From the IMG/VR virus record IMGVR_UViG_3300000553_000006, positions 64,001-128,000 of that record: a stretch of DNA of 64,000 nt; one strand, written 5' to 3'. The number at the start of each line of letters is the position of its first letter. The stretch's first letter is position 1. Below the pieces are notes generated by a model. The model saw only the letters and a program-made list of their open reading frames with translations, made no database searches and had not been told where the DNA came from. The stretch comes from a virus. The position numbers and the translations under genes were made by a program. Below, in pieces: positions 53,843-64,000 of this stretch.

Positions 53843-55905
53843 TATGCTGTTACTCCGATTGCGCGGAACGCTGCTACTCTTGGTGCTACGTATGAAGTAT
53901 TTGATAGAAGAACGATCTTGAACGCCATAGTATCGAATGTGTCATACTGAGCCATGTTGCTGTTGTAATAACGACATACATTGCTGTTTTGTGGATTTAC
54001 GAATGCAGTATGTGGAGTTGATAGTTTGTCAATATTAAATCCAGTTCCAAGAATACTACTATTAGTATATGCAGTATCCATAGTAAGAACAGTAGTATTT
54101 GTAACAGCGACAACTGAAGTCACGAAATAGTTTTGTGGAGAGATCGTTGAGTAAACTTTAATTAGATCACCAACAACAATTTCTGTACCAAACTTTGTGT
54201 TTGCTCCAAGAATTTGTGCATTACCTGATGTTACAGTAGCTTGACCGTTAGCTGTGAATAGAGTAGGCGGTGAGGCAGGAAGATTATAAACTAGATCAAC
54301 ATAATTTGAGTTAGAAATGCTGCTGCTTACTTGAGTGTTTGAACTACTATTAGATGCAAGCAGAGTCCAATCTTTATCATCAAATGAATCAGAATCCTTT
54401 GCGTTGAATAGACGAGCATATACTTTAACATCTGTTCCAGCTGGTTTGTATGCTGTTACGTAAGCGAACACACCTTCAGCTGACTTGTTTTGATCAAAAG
54501 AAACAGAAGTAGTGATATGTTTACATTGAGCGTTACCGATACCGAGAGGTGAGTTCTCATTAGTAACGTCGTTATTGATACCGTTATTGCTTACAAAGAT
54601 GTCAAGCTTTTCGCTGTATAGTGCAGGAGATTGATACAATCCGTTCGCATTTTGCTTTACACCAATAGTAACATAGAAGATACCAGACTTACCATTAGTA
54701 AATAGTGAGTTGGCGTTACGAACTTCGTTAGAGTGAGAAAGAAGTTGTGCGCCATATTGGTAAACAGTTTCTAGTTGATTATTGATGAAATTCTTTTGAT
54801 TTGCGTTGTTGATACCGTAACCACCACCATTTGCGTAAGCAAAGTTGTACGCAAGGTTCATATAACCGTTTGGAGGAAGGTATGCCAAAAGTTCAGGAAG
54901 GAATTGGTGGACGCTTAGGTCTTGAATTGAGACGATGTTTGCAGAAGCTCCAGAAATTTCACCAACCACAGTGTTAGCAGCTGTAAAGTATACAGTTGAG
55001 TTTGCTGATGAGTTTGCAAGGTATAAAGTGTTTGCTACTGGATCTGTAAAGTAAACAGTTCCAACAACAGACTTGTAATACATTGCTTGTGAATTTGATA
55101 GAGGTAAAGGTGAATCTACAAGTAGAACAGATGAGTTTACATAAGTTACATTACGAATTAGATTAGTGTTACCTGAGTTGATAACAATGTTGTCACCAAC
55201 AGTAATTGTAGAAGAGAAGTTACCTGCACCATTAGAGAACACATAGTTATTTACAGCGAGGATTGATACATTACCAGTTACTGGAGTTCCGCTAACAAAT
55301 ACGCGTTCGCCGCCAACAAATTGTCCGGCTTGATTATTAACATTGAAGAACTCATAATTCTTATCAACGATTTGTACAGTAACGCTGTTAGATGTGAATG
55401 ATGCGATATTTACTTTAAGCTTAAGTTCTGTAGAAGAGATTGGTGTCCAAGTACCATCGTTTGCGTGACTGAATAGACCGCCAGTGAAGTTTGTTACACC
55501 AGAGTAAGGACTGTTTGTACCGAAAACACGATCACCAACCTTGGCTGACCATAGAATGAAATTAGGATCATCATAGTTGATCAGAATGGCATACTTCTTG
55601 CCAGTTGAAAGGCTGATAGGATTAGCAAAAGAGAACACAGTTGGCATGTCTGGAGTTGGTCCAGAGTTAATTGCAGGGTGTTCTACTCTAACCTTTGAGT
55701 TTTGATACAAAGTAGATAGATCAGGAACATCGTTTACTGTTTCGCAGATCGTGATCTCTACGCCCGGATATGTGATACCAGAGATAGTCTTAATAGGATC
55801 AGGCTTTGCTTTGAAGAATAATGCAAGACTTGTTAGATTAACAGCAGTAGCTCCACCCACTGTGTTTGGATCAACATAGAAAGTTTGCGCTAGGTTAAAC
55901 GTCAT
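53842..55905 (-). CDS. Baseplate/appendage structural protein (687 aa)
   Basis: NLAQTFYVDPNTVGGATAVNL starts a beta-sandwich domain with LALFFKAKPDP and KYAILINYDDPNFILW. A middle Asn/Val-rich region and a C-terminal domain (NSNVCRYYNSNMAQYDTFDTM) follow. The N-terminal pattern (QTF.vd....g....ltsvdlfFk.kp) is common in large structural proteins of aquatic T4-like phages near gp8-gp10. A T4 counterpart cannot be named with certainty; by position it replaces the gp9-gp12 region. Confidence 0.72.
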   Translation of the reverse strand: MTFNLAQTFYVDPNTVGGATAVNLTSLALFFKAKPDPIKTISGITYPGVEITICETVNDVPDLSTLYQNSKVRVEHPAINSGPTPDMPTVFSFANPISLSTGKKYAILINYDDPNFILWSAKVGDRVFGTNSPYSGVTNFTGGLFSHANDGTWTPISSTELKLKVNIASFTSNSVTVQIVDKNYEFFNVNNQAGQFVGGERVFVSGTPVTGNVSILAVNNYVFSNGAGNFSSTITVGDNIVINSGNTNLIRNVTYVNSSVLLVDSPLPLSNSQAMYYKSVVGTVYFTDPVANTLYLANSSANSTVYFTAANTVVGEISGASANIVSIQDLSVHQFLPELLAYLPPNGYMNLAYNFAYANGGGYGINNANQKNFINNQLETVYQYGAQLLSHSNEVRNANSLFTNGKSGIFYVTIGVKQNANGLYQSPALYSEKLDIFVSNNGINNDVTNENSPLGIGNAQCKHITTSVSFDQNKSAEGVFAYVTAYKPAGTDVKVYARLFNAKDSDSFDDKDWTLLASNSSSNTQVSSSISNSNYVDLVYNLPASPPTLFTANGQATVTSGNAQILGANTKFGTEIVVGDLIKVYSTISPQNYFVTSVVAVTNTTVLTMDTAYTNSSILGTGFNIDKLSTPHTAFVNPQNSNVCRYYNSNMAQYDTFDTMAFKIVLLSNTSYVAPRVAAFRAIGVTA

Positions 55906-55914
55906 AATTATTCC

Positions 55915-58900
55915 TTAAGATTTAATAAAGGTATTAGGTGACAGAACTGTTACCTTAGAATTGATCACTGTGTTACTTGAAGTACTGTTAGAAGCAACAT
56001 TTCCAGAGATCAATGTCAAAGTATATGTGGCAACTGAAGTGTTGTCAGAATTATTTAGTGAGATCACCTTGTTTCCTGCAAGAGCATTTAGCTTTGCTTG
56101 TAGAGTTGCTAGATCACTTGCTGTTGTTGCAACTGAAGAGATATTAGCTTCAAGAGCAAGATCAGGTGCAAAGTAGAAGTCGAATTGTAGCTTACCAGAA
56201 GCATCTGATACCATGTTATTTGTGTGGTTTCCAGAAGTCCAAAGTGGAGTTAGACCAGCAGCGAAAGAAGCTCCAGGAGCATAGAAGATGCTGTTCAAAG
56301 TTGGAAGCAACGCAGAAGCTACATAAGCACCATTTGAGATACAGTATTGAGTAGAATCAATACTATCGAAATAGAATGTGTGCTTAGTTCCAGGCTTCAA
56401 TCCAGTAGCAACAACGCTGATCTTATTAGCAGCTGACAAGTAAGTAGTAGGAACTCGTCTATGGTTTGTTCCCATCAATCCTCTTCCGTCAGATGTAGTT
56501 GCAAGAACTGAATCAAGACGAATTGAAGATGGCGTAGCAGTAATTGATCCGCCGTAATTTGCTGGTGGGATTGTGATAACAACCGCATTAGCTGAAATTA
56601 CAGCATTGCTTGAAGGATTAATTACAATGTTATTGCTTGTTGGATTGATAATAACGTTGTTGCTTGTGTTTGCAGTACCAATGATGTTTGTAGTACCATC
56701 GATTGGGTAGCAGAAACGATAAGCCCAAATACCTTCAAGTCCACCAGCTTCATCGCTTGTATAGATTTGATAGTATTGTCCAGCAGCAGGATTGTGAGTG
56801 AAGCTAATGATTTTTAGTTGTGAGTTAGAGATTGTTCCATTAGCTGTAGTTACAGAAGACAGATAATCCTTTAGTTGTGCAGTACTTAGAGCAACACCAT
56901 TGGCTTGATTCTTGATTGGTGACTTACCAGTGATAGAGAAGCCCTTGGTGTTTGCTTGATAGATTGAGAATAGTCTATCATTGTCTGTATCATTTGATCC
57001 ATACACGAATGTAATTGTGTTTGCAGTAACGCTGGCAGTATATTCAGCTTGCACACCTGAATTGTTTCCAGTTACGAAGGCGCACACGATGCTTTGTGAA
57101 CTTACGTTTACTACAACGTTGTTTGATACAACTACAACTGGTCCGTCAGTTGCTGAACTTTGATTGATCAGAGAGAATTCCTTGAATGGAAGATGCAGAG
57201 TCTTATCTCCTGAAACTACTGCTTCAGTAGTGTCATCTGAAAAGTCGTAATTGAACTCAAAGTTTCTAGTAGACTTTCTTGGAACAACTTCATTATTTTC
57301 GATTGTAGCAGAATATTCTGGGCTAGATGTGTCAGTATAATTTGTAGTAGAGAAATCGTCTGCGAAGAATCCATACTTGAATCGGTCGATAGAAGCATTA
57401 ATACTTGATGGAATTGCAAGGTGTTGAACTTCTTGTTCAAGCTGACTTAGGCTGAATGCTTGTTCAATGTTTGTCAATCTTCTATCAAGATTTGCAATGT
57501 CTTCCATTGAGTAACGAGCTGGTTGCTCAATTACGATCTCAGTGTCAGGAATTACTGGAATTGCGATAGCATGATCAGCGTCGCGTTGTACAGTGAACTT
57601 TTGGTTTGCAATCTTCTTGTCCAGAATTGTTACGAGGTTAGAAGCCTTTTGATCTGGAATAGAAGGATATGGTGGAATGTAAAGTAGGTTGATTGTCATA
57701 GTATCTGCTGGTTCGTCTGGAGCTTGCAGATTGTCTAGACCTGGAGTACCTTCGATCACGCGAATGTTAGCATTAGTATCGATTACAATACGGTCGACGC
57801 GACCCATGTATTGAGTAATGTCAGCAGTGAATGTAGAATCGATTGATGGTTGCTTAATTGGAGTTCCAGTATAAGAGAACTTCGCAGTAGCATTTACCTC
57901 TGGTGGGTTTGTTGTAAGATTAGTTGTGTTTGTAGTGATGTTTGCAGTTACTTGCACACGAGGACGGAAATCAATTGCGTTGATCAGGTCAAGGTATTGT
58001 CCCTTGCTTGAATAGATTTCTGAGATTTCGTGAATGCTGATTGTGTTGCTTGATGCAAGATTAGCTACAGTGTAAGCATCAGCTGAAGTGTTTACACTGT
58101 ATGAGCTAATTGTTACAAGACCTGGATTTGATTGTGTATAGTGATCGAATACTGCAAGCAATCCTTGAGTATTTGATAGAGTAAGATTAGAATTTGGCTT
58201 TAGATACAGATATGATAAGTCGTGATAATCGAAGTTTTGATTGTGGTCAATGTAGAATTGATTTGTTACATCTACTGAGTTGGTGTTTACTGTAGAAGTA
58301 TTTCCAAGGTAAACAGCCTTTAGACGGAATACGTCTGGGTGTCCAACAGACCAAGGTCCAGTTGTACCACGAATGTGCGTTGACAGATCGAGCTTAACCA
58401 TTGTATTTCGGTTAGCTGTTTTTGTTTGAGTAGTGTTTGTGTTTTGAATCTTTACATTGTGATTTACAATGACAAGAGCATTTGAGGTAAACACATTACC
58501 AAGAGAAACAGTTAGAATCTTACCTGTACTGTCAAGATTTGCATTTCTGTTAGGACGAATTCCATCCATTGGAATTGGAACAGAGGCTGGAAGAACTTGA
58601 ACAACGTTAGCGCCTGTTTTTGTAGAAGATAGGTTGGAATAAAGAGTAAGGTAAGTCGAGTTTACAACAGAAATAATTCTTCTTTTATCAACCACACCAC
58701 CATTTTGATATACCAGAACGACGTCGCCTTGATACAATCCTGCAGTACTTGGCACAACAAGAGTAGTATTGCTGAATGTATTGGCATTGTTTGTAGCAAT
58801 ATTAGTAGAGAAGATCAAATCTGAGTTTGGTACAAGGTGAAGCGTGTTTACTTGATCAGAAGTAAGAACAGCGCCGTTTGTATATGGATGATATTCGTTT

Positions 58901-61020
58901 GATCCAAGATTGCTGATTGTAATTGTACCAGCTGAATTGTTAGCAGCAATTCTTTGTGTGTTGCGATAGTAGTAGGTGTGATTAGCAGTAGAGCTCGTAG
59001 CGTTAGCTGGAGCTGGGAATACCATTCTTGAATTGTTTGTGTTTGCAAGATATGCAATGTTAGAAGCAGTTGAAGCATCGTACGTTAGAAGTACGTCTGC
59101 AATACCCTTTGAGTTTAGAGTAGCGTTGTTGCCATAGATACTCTTTGTGCTACGGAAGTTGTATCCGTTGGCAATATTAATATCATACAGATAGTATCTG
59201 TAAACAGCGTCTGGAGTACCAGCGATACCAGATAGAAGCTTACCGTTACGAATGCGAGCAGTACCAATTTGAGTAGCGCCTGATGCTGGGTCAAGATTGG
59301 CTGATGTTGCGTTTGCATATCCGGTAAGTGGAGATGTATAAAATTGCTTTGCAGTATCGTATAGGTAAACAAGAGGTCCAGTTGTAGCTTCGAAAGAACC
59401 ACCAAGTTCTTTGGTGTCTACATAGTTTCCGTAGTTCATGCTGATGGTTGCAGCATTTGAAGTTACTGTATCAATACCCTTACGAACTTTTAGAGAGTAA
59501 TTTGTGTAAGTCTTTACACGCTTACCGTTGATGTAAGCGTGTCCTGGGTCGATAGTAACACGGAAGTATCCAGGAGCGTCGTTAGCTACTTGAGCAGTCT
59601 TTGTTGAAAGTAGGAATGGATCAAGCACGAAGTTACCGCTAGACTCGAATAGACGACGAGACATTTCATCGTCTAGAGTGCTGTATGCAGTTTTTTGATT
59701 TTGCTTGTATGGTAGACCTAGAGAGAACTCGGTAAGCGGGAAGAACTCTGAATTAGAATCAGCATCTGCTTTCGTTAATACAACAAGATATGGAGTAAGC
59801 TTTAGACGGTCAGCGCCTGGGGCAAACTCGTTGGTTGTTCCTGTGGCGTTGTCGAATAGAGATGGATCAATGTCTGCATTGATAAGAGCTTCAGCTGTAT
59901 TAAATCCAACTGACTTGTCGTCTGGAGCATTTGAGTAAGGCTCAACAACGATAGTTTGTGGAGCTACCTTTAGGAAGTATCCCTTTTGATAGATGACACC
60001 TTCTGATACACCAAATGCGTATGCGCTACCAACTGCATTAGCAACAGTAGAAACAGTTACTTGAGCAATGTAGTTTTGTGGTTGTAGGTTCAGACTGTTA
60101 AGATCAGCTGATGGATTTACAGGCGCAATAGTAACGTAAGGATTTACAACATAATCATAACCATTGTTTGTGATGATTACTTGTTGCACGATACCTTGTG
60201 AGTCGGTAAGAATGTTACCAACTGCTGCAGAGCCGATGATTTGAGTTACGTTAGCAACAGAACCAGTTGTGTTGCTGGTGATGTTGTATCCAGTATTGAA
60301 TGCGTAACCAGCAGAGTTACCGCTAGTAAGGTCTGAGGTAACTGGCTTAAGCTTTAGAACAAGGCTGTTCGCAATAGCAGTTGTGTTTACTTCGATGATT
60401 TGAGCTTTGGCGTTTGTAGTAGATTGAGTTACAAGCTCGCCGTTTGTGAATGTGTTTGAAGAAGATACGCTAACAACCATAGCACTCAAAAATACTAGAG
60501 TGTCAGTGTTAGAGAAAGTCTTACCGCCGTTGATGATGTTTACTTGCTGAATTGGGTTGTTGATATCAAATACAGTAAGAATGTCTGAAGCGTTGAACGC
60601 TGTTTGTGCGTTATCGTTACCAGAGTTGATGTAACGAAGATATACTGTGTTTAGGTTTGGGTCTTGAGATTGGAAACCAGTTGATCCATCAAGAATGAAC
60701 GCTGTTAGATTAGCAGTATTACGGACGTAATGACCGATGTAAGCAGGAACGACAGTTGGTTCACCGTCTACTTGGGCGTCGTTGATCTTAGCGTAAGGAT
60801 AGTTGTTGTAGTATGAGAAGTTACATCCTTCAACGATAGTTCCGCGTTGAAGGATGTTGTCGCCAAAGCGTTCGATTTGGTTTTGAAGAATTGTTTGAAG
60901 CTGATTTAGTTCTCGTGTTTGAACACCAACCCCAGGCTTAAAGAGGATCTTGTGGTAGTTCTTAGTTTCATCGAAGTCGTCAAAATATGGGCTACCACTT
61001 AAATCAGTCTTGATTGGCAT
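55915..61020 (-). CDS. Very large DUF4815-type virion structural protein (1701 aa)
   Basis: The N-terminal domain DLSGSPYFDDFDETKNYHKI, FKPGVGVQTRELNQLQTIL, QNQIERFGDNILQRGTIVEG is the DUF4815 signature. It continues with repeated beta modules, a region with IYSSKGQYLDLINAIDFRPRV, and later SMEDIANLDRRLTNIEQAFS followed by Asn/Thr-rich C-terminal domains. Such proteins are baseplate-attached structural components in aquatic T4-like phages; the exact place in the virion is not known to me. Next to gp8, a baseplate-periphery role is likely. Confidence 0.82.
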   Translation of the reverse strand: MPIKTDLSGSPYFDDFDETKNYHKILFKPGVGVQTRELNQLQTILQNQIERFGDNILQRGTIVEGCNFSYYNNYPYAKINDAQVDGEPTVVPAYIGHYVRNTANLTAFILDGSTGFQSQDPNLNTVYLRYINSGNDNAQTAFNASDILTVFDINNPIQQVNIINGGKTFSNTDTLVFLSAMVVSVSSSNTFTNGELVTQSTTNAKAQIIEVNTTAIANSLVLKLKPVTSDLTSGNSAGYAFNTGYNITSNTTGSVANVTQIIGSAAVGNILTDSQGIVQQVIITNNGYDYVVNPYVTIAPVNPSADLNSLNLQPQNYIAQVTVSTVANAVGSAYAFGVSEGVIYQKGYFLKVAPQTIVVEPYSNAPDDKSVGFNTAEALINADIDPSLFDNATGTTNEFAPGADRLKLTPYLVVLTKADADSNSEFFPLTEFSLGLPYKQNQKTAYSTLDDEMSRRLFESSGNFVLDPFLLSTKTAQVANDAPGYFRVTIDPGHAYINGKRVKTYTNYSLKVRKGIDTVTSNAATISMNYGNYVDTKELGGSFEATTGPLVYLYDTAKQFYTSPLTGYANATSANLDPASGATQIGTARIRNGKLLSGIAGTPDAVYRYYLYDINIANGYNFRSTKSIYGNNATLNSKGIADVLLTYDASTASNIAYLANTNNSRMVFPAPANATSSTANHTYYYRNTQRIAANNSAGTITISNLGSNEYHPYTNGAVLTSDQVNTLHLVPNSDLIFSTNIATNNANTFSNTTLVVPSTAGLYQGDVVLVYQNGGVVDKRRIISVVNSTYLTLYSNLSSTKTGANVVQVLPASVPIPMDGIRPNRNANLDSTGKILTVSLGNVFTSNALVIVNHNVKIQNTNTTQTKTANRNTMVKLDLSTHIRGTTGPWSVGHPDVFRLKAVYLGNTSTVNTNSVDVTNQFYIDHNQNFDYHDLSYLYLKPNSNLTLSNTQGLLAVFDHYTQSNPGLVTISSYSVNTSADAYTVANLASSNTISIHEISEIYSSKGQYLDLINAIDFRPRVQVTANITTNTTNLTTNPPEVNATAKFSYTGTPIKQPSIDSTFTADITQYMGRVDRIVIDTNANIRVIEGTPGLDNLQAPDEPADTMTINLLYIPPYPSIPDQKASNLVTILDKKIANQKFTVQRDADHAIAIPVIPDTEIVIEQPARYSMEDIANLDRRLTNIEQAFSLSQLEQEVQHLAIPSSINASIDRFKYGFFADDFSTTNYTDTSSPEYSATIENNEVVPRKSTRNFEFNYDFSDDTTEAVVSGDKTLHLPFKEFSLINQSSATDGPVVVVSNNVVVNVSSQSIVCAFVTGNNSGVQAEYTASVTANTITFVYGSNDTDNDRLFSIYQANTKGFSITGKSPIKNQANGVALSTAQLKDYLSSVTTANGTISNSQLKIISFTHNPAAGQYYQIYTSDEAGGLEGIWAYRFCYPIDGTTNIIGTANTSNNVIINPTSNNIVINPSSNAVISANAVVITIPPANYGGSITATPSSIRLDSVLATTSDGRGLMGTNHRRVPTTYLSAANKISVVATGLKPGTKHTFYFDSIDSTQYCISNGAYVASALLPTLNSIFYAPGASFAAGLTPLWTSGNHTNNMVSDASGKLQFDFYFAPDLALEANISSVATTASDLATLQAKLNALAGNKVISLNNSDNTSVATYTLTLISGNVASNSTSSNTVINSKVTVLSPNTFIKS

Positions 61021-61031
61021 TACTATTCCTC

Positions 61032-62843
61032 TTAGAACGAAAGAATCAATTTCAGAGTTTCAGTCTTGTTGTTTGCTCTGGTAATCGGCTCGAAATTTTC
61101 AACATAGAGAATGTCACCTGTTCCAAAAATGATGTCTGGCTTTTTCTCATAGTTCGTATTATTTATGATAAAATTGGCAGAGCTTAGAGTTCCAACAATA
61201 GTATTTGATCCAGCGAATGTGCCGATTTTATTTGTTACAACAAGAGTGGTTGAATTTGAAGTAAGGTATAGAGCGTTAGCTTGTGTAGTATTTCCAACGT
61301 AGACTGGCTCGTCTGCAGAGAACGTCAAATAGCTACCAACTCCTGTATACTTATATGTTTGGTCATAGGTAGAAAAGTCTTTTTGTATACCTGAGATGTA
61401 GATGTTTCCGTTAACATAGCAAGATGAATTGGACGTTTGGTCTGTAATAACACCGTAAGTTGTATTTCCTGCAACGAAATTTCCATACACATTAGTAAGG
61501 AAGATGGCTGTGGTATTTACTGAAGTAACATAACCAGATGCGTTTGTGTTTGCTTGAATTACTTGGTGTCCTGGAATGAAACCAGAAATTGAGTTAACTT
61601 GAAGAGCTACGTTTGAGAATAGTGGACTACGAATCAATCCAATAGTTCTGTAGCTGCTTGTTGCAAATACTGTGTTACCTTCAGTGTTTGCGAACTTTAC
61701 ACCGATAGAAACAGAAGTAGAGAATAGTTCTTCATCAGGATTACCGCCGTGTCCTTCTTTTGGACTGATGATTGGATTTAGATTAGCAGCATAAGCTGGG
61801 TTCAGACCAACGTAAGGTGAAGCATAGACATATGCTGTGGCAAACCCATATCCTTCACCACCTGGTGTGTTACCAATAATTTGAACACCTGTTACAGAAC
61901 TACCTGTAATAAGAGCACGAGCTTGTGCATTTACTGTTTGGTTTCCTTCACCTGTAATGACTACCTTTGGAGAAATTTCGTATGTGTCTCCTGGGCTTGG
62001 AAGAACACCAAGCTTTTCAGTGAGTTGCACAAACTTTCCATTAACATTTGAGTTTGACGTAACAATCTCAGCGAACTGACCTTTAGCCACTCCGTTTGTA
62101 ATGTACAGATAGCATCCTTGATATACTGTATCTACAGTAGAAGCATTAGCTGAAATTTGGTAAACAACTGTATTTCCGTTTACTTGAATTTCAGAAGTAG
62201 ATTGGAAAGATCCTGAAACGAAATTGATATAACCATTACCAGGATAGATTACCTCTACAACATCGATAGCGCCAGGAGTTGCGTTTCCAGCGACATTTGC
62301 GTTTGGTGTGATTGGGATGTAATCAGCTGTAGCGAAATTACTGAAATCGGAAGCATTAATGCTGTACATATACTTCCATTGATATCCATCAGAAGTTTGA
62401 TAAAAGTTATCTGATTCTGATGTGTCTGACTTAGTTGGTACAGAAGTAGAAGGCGAACCGTTGTTGTTATTCAAACATTTGAACACATCGTAGTTTGAAC
62501 CGTTTTGCACACCAACATAGAATTGTTTGGAAGAAAGTAGAGGATCCTTGTTGTTATATTTGTCATAGACTGTGTTAGATACCCAATCATATCTTTTGAT
62601 AGCCATTTTAATGTTTGATTGATTAAGTTGCTTTCCGAAGATCATATCTTGGTATAGATCAAACTCAAGGCTACTTACTGTGTCTACTGGCGCGCTTACG
62701 TTAGCGTCGCCGCCAGGGAATGTGTAATGTCTTGCTGCAAACATGTAATATGTTTGTTCATCAGGTTCAGCGAAAGACTCAGCGAAATACTGAGCTTGAT
62801 GCATCGCGAATAGTTCTGGAATCAATTGTGATGAAATAGACAT
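61032..62843 (-). CDS. gp8: Baseplate wedge protein (T4 gp8-like, enlarged)
   Basis: 603 aa against 334 in T4. The first 200 residues match gp8 in plan: DTVSSLEFDLYQDMIFGKQL, IKRYDWVSNTVYDKYNN (T4 IPRRDWGDTRYP), VFKCLNNNNGSPS and SDGYQWKYMYSINASD (T4 GDGYVWEYLFEIP). The end DILYVENFEPITRANN matches T4 EMIYMENRPPIIMAMD. Between them lie about 330 extra residues of Asn/Val-rich beta repeats. It is part of the wedge around the hub. Confidence 0.85.
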   Translation of the reverse strand: MSISSQLIPELFAMHQAQYFAESFAEPDEQTYYMFAARHYTFPGGDANVSAPVDTVSSLEFDLYQDMIFGKQLNQSNIKMAIKRYDWVSNTVYDKYNNKDPLLSSKQFYVGVQNGSNYDVFKCLNNNNGSPSTSVPTKSDTSESDNFYQTSDGYQWKYMYSINASDFSNFATADYIPITPNANVAGNATPGAIDVVEVIYPGNGYINFVSGSFQSTSEIQVNGNTVVYQISANASTVDTVYQGCYLYITNGVAKGQFAEIVTSNSNVNGKFVQLTEKLGVLPSPGDTYEISPKVVITGEGNQTVNAQARALITGSSVTGVQIIGNTPGGEGYGFATAYVYASPYVGLNPAYAANLNPIISPKEGHGGNPDEELFSTSVSIGVKFANTEGNTVFATSSYRTIGLIRSPLFSNVALQVNSISGFIPGHQVIQANTNASGYVTSVNTTAIFLTNVYGNFVAGNTTYGVITDQTSNSSCYVNGNIYISGIQKDFSTYDQTYKYTGVGSYLTFSADEPVYVGNTTQANALYLTSNSTTLVVTNKIGTFAGSNTIVGTLSSANFIINNTNYEKKPDIIFGTGDILYVENFEPITRANNKTETLKLILSF

Positions 62844-62851
62844 TTAATACC

Positions 62852-64000
62852 TTATGCTTGTGTAATAGTTAATTTTGCAGAGACATTTTCCACATTAGCT
62901 TGAACAACTCTGAACACAGAACCAAATAGTTGAGTACCAGCAACGTGAACCACATTCTTTACCATGTCAGCATATTTATCAAAGTTTAGAGAAGATTGAA
63001 TTTCATATGAGAAGTCTTGATAGTAGTAACCGTCTTGAATATATTTATCCGCATCAAGGAAGCCGTTGGTATTCAAGAAGTAACCTTGTCCGATCCCTCG
63101 TTTTCCTGTAATAACTTGAGCAACACCAAAGTTTGGTGCGTTAGCTTCTGAGACGAAATTGACAGTTTCTGTGTTTACATAACCGAAGCCAGATCCCTTG
63201 AGCTTCAAAGCTGTTACCGAACCTGTGGCTGATTGTACATAATCGTTTACTGTGGCGTTTTCCGCAGAGATAACAGAATTAGAATACTCAGTAACACCAA
63301 CACAGTTTACGTTTACGCCAGAAGAAGACCCATATAGATTTGCACCAGTCACAAAATCTTGAGAGATTGATTGTCGGCGAACAATTACTGTGTTACCTGT
63401 TTGTGCAAGAACAAGTCCAACTGCAGTTACATTGTATGTAGAGTTGTTTACTGCGCTTATGTATGTATTTGATGGTAGAGACAAGAATGTTGCAGTAAAT
63501 GTTCCGCCAGTTCCGTTAGAAGCTGCGCCATTGGCTGCATAGATGCTAACAAGAACGTTGGTTCCATTTGAAGACATTGGGAACACACCACCATTGCTTA
63601 CTGTTACGTTAGCTGTAACGAAACCACCAGTAGCATTTGTTGAGATGTTGGCGTGAGCATTTACTGTACCGTTTGACACAACAATGTAATCGCTGTTGTT
63701 GTATCCAACTCTTGCAGTTCCACCTACTGTAATTCCATTCACATATTGTACGTTTGATCCATAAAGCAGAGTAGAGCTGTTTGATGTTGTAAACGCTCCA
63801 ACTACTGTTTGTACAACAATATTGTTTGAAGTTAGAGCGATCACTTTACCAACAGCGATATTTGCAGATCCGTTACTTTCATAAGCAAGTGTGTTGTATG
63901 AAAAGCCAGTAGATCCATTTACAGTAAGAGTAGTTGCGCTTGTGTATGGTACGTTTTGAGTAATAGTTTCGCCGATAACAAATTGCTTAGAAGCGTCAGG
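62852..64000 (-). CDS. Baseplate-type protein, N-terminus cut by window edge (gp7 position)
   Basis: The frame is open to position 64000, giving 382 residues plus stop; an internal GTG at 63844 is not the true start. The visible part is Asn/Thr/Val-rich beta sequence, ending with GYYYQDFSYEIQSSLNFDKY, ADMVKNVVHVAGTQLFGSVF. This end motif is shared by several large baseplate proteins of aquatic T4-like phages. By T4 order (7 before 8) it would be the gp7 counterpart, but sequence evidence for that name is weak. Confidence 0.72.
   Translation of the reverse strand, partial: PDASKQFVIGETITQNVPYTSATTLTVNGSTGFSYNTLAYESNGSANIAVGKVIALTSNNIVVQTVVGAFTTSNSSTLLYGSNVQYVNGITVGGTARVGYNNSDYIVVSNGTVNAHANISTNATGGFVTANVTVSNGGVFPMSSNGTNVLVSIYAANGAASNGTGGTFTATFLSLPSNTYISAVNNSTYNVTAVGLVLAQTGNTVIVRRQSISQDFVTGANLYGSSSGVNVNCVGVTEYSNSVISAENATVNDYVQSATGSVTALKLKGSGFGYVNTETVNFVSEANAPNFGVAQVITGKRGIGQGYFLNTNGFLDADKYIQDGYYYQDFSYEIQSSLNFDKYADMVKNVVHVAGTQLFGSVFRVVQANVENVSAKLTITQA

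Overview
The window is a 64 kb piece of a T4-like contractile-tailed phage genome (class Caudoviricetes), closest in gene order to the T4-like phages of aquatic bacteria. It is an inner piece of a larger genome: a gene is cut at each edge. Nearly every gene is on the minus strand and packed with TAATG or ATGA stop/start overlaps. Only three genes, all homing-endonuclease-like, are on the plus strand. No photosynthesis gene, integrase, rRNA or CRISPR array is visible, and the host cannot be named from this sequence.

Regions, by rising coordinate (the reverse of minus-strand transcription): (1) 1-5.7 kb, accessory: two basic low-complexity proteins, a HAD phosphatase that starts with a T4-type capsid-targeting peptide, a deaminase, small proteins, a cluster of tRNAs and one tRNA-like RNA, a bacterial-type GroES, an RNase H-fold protein and a SprT-like protease. 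(2) 5.7-16.2 kb, replication core: gp41 helicase, UvsX, gp43 polymerase, a GH19 endolysin, a nucleotidyltransferase, RegA, and the clamp loader and clamp (gp62, gp44, gp45) with two plus-strand endonuclease-type genes between them. (3) 16.1-21.5 kb, an accessory island between gp45 and gp46: a glycosyltransferase, a DUF3310-like protein, a TET-associated-type glycosyltransferase, a TET/JBP-family dioxygenase, peptide deformylase, a MazG-like pyrophosphohydrolase and a YspA-type SLOG protein. (4) 21.5-28 kb, recombination and late-transcription genes: gp46, an HNH endonuclease, gp47, gp55 late sigma factor, UvsW and UvsY. (5) 28-44.5 kb, head, neck and tail: gp23, gp22, gp21, core proteins, gp20, gp19, gp18, gp17, gp16, gp15, gp14, gp13, with an endonuclease-type gene at each of the junctions 17/16, 16/15 and 15/14. 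(6) 44.5-64 kb, adsorption apparatus and baseplate: small appendage proteins, a glycine-rich adhesin-like protein, a 1652-residue repetitive tail fibre, large DUF4815-type structural proteins, gp8 and the end of another baseplate-type gene.

Regulation is partly legible. Sigma70-like promoters (mostly TTGACA/T, 17 bp, TATNNT) precede replication and accessory genes. T4-type late promoters (TATAAATA or one mismatch) precede gp23, gp22, the prohead core operon, gp19, gp18 and the giant fibre. A strong intrinsic terminator follows gp23. The plus-strand endonuclease genes carry their own late-promoter-like boxes and structured leaders.

The most interesting content is the TET/JBP dioxygenase plus glycosyltransferase cassette, read here as a post-replicative DNA base hypermodification pathway built into a T4-type replication region. 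Next come the capsid-targeted HAD enzyme, the density and placement of homing-type genes, and a tRNA-like RNA with non-canonical D and T loops.
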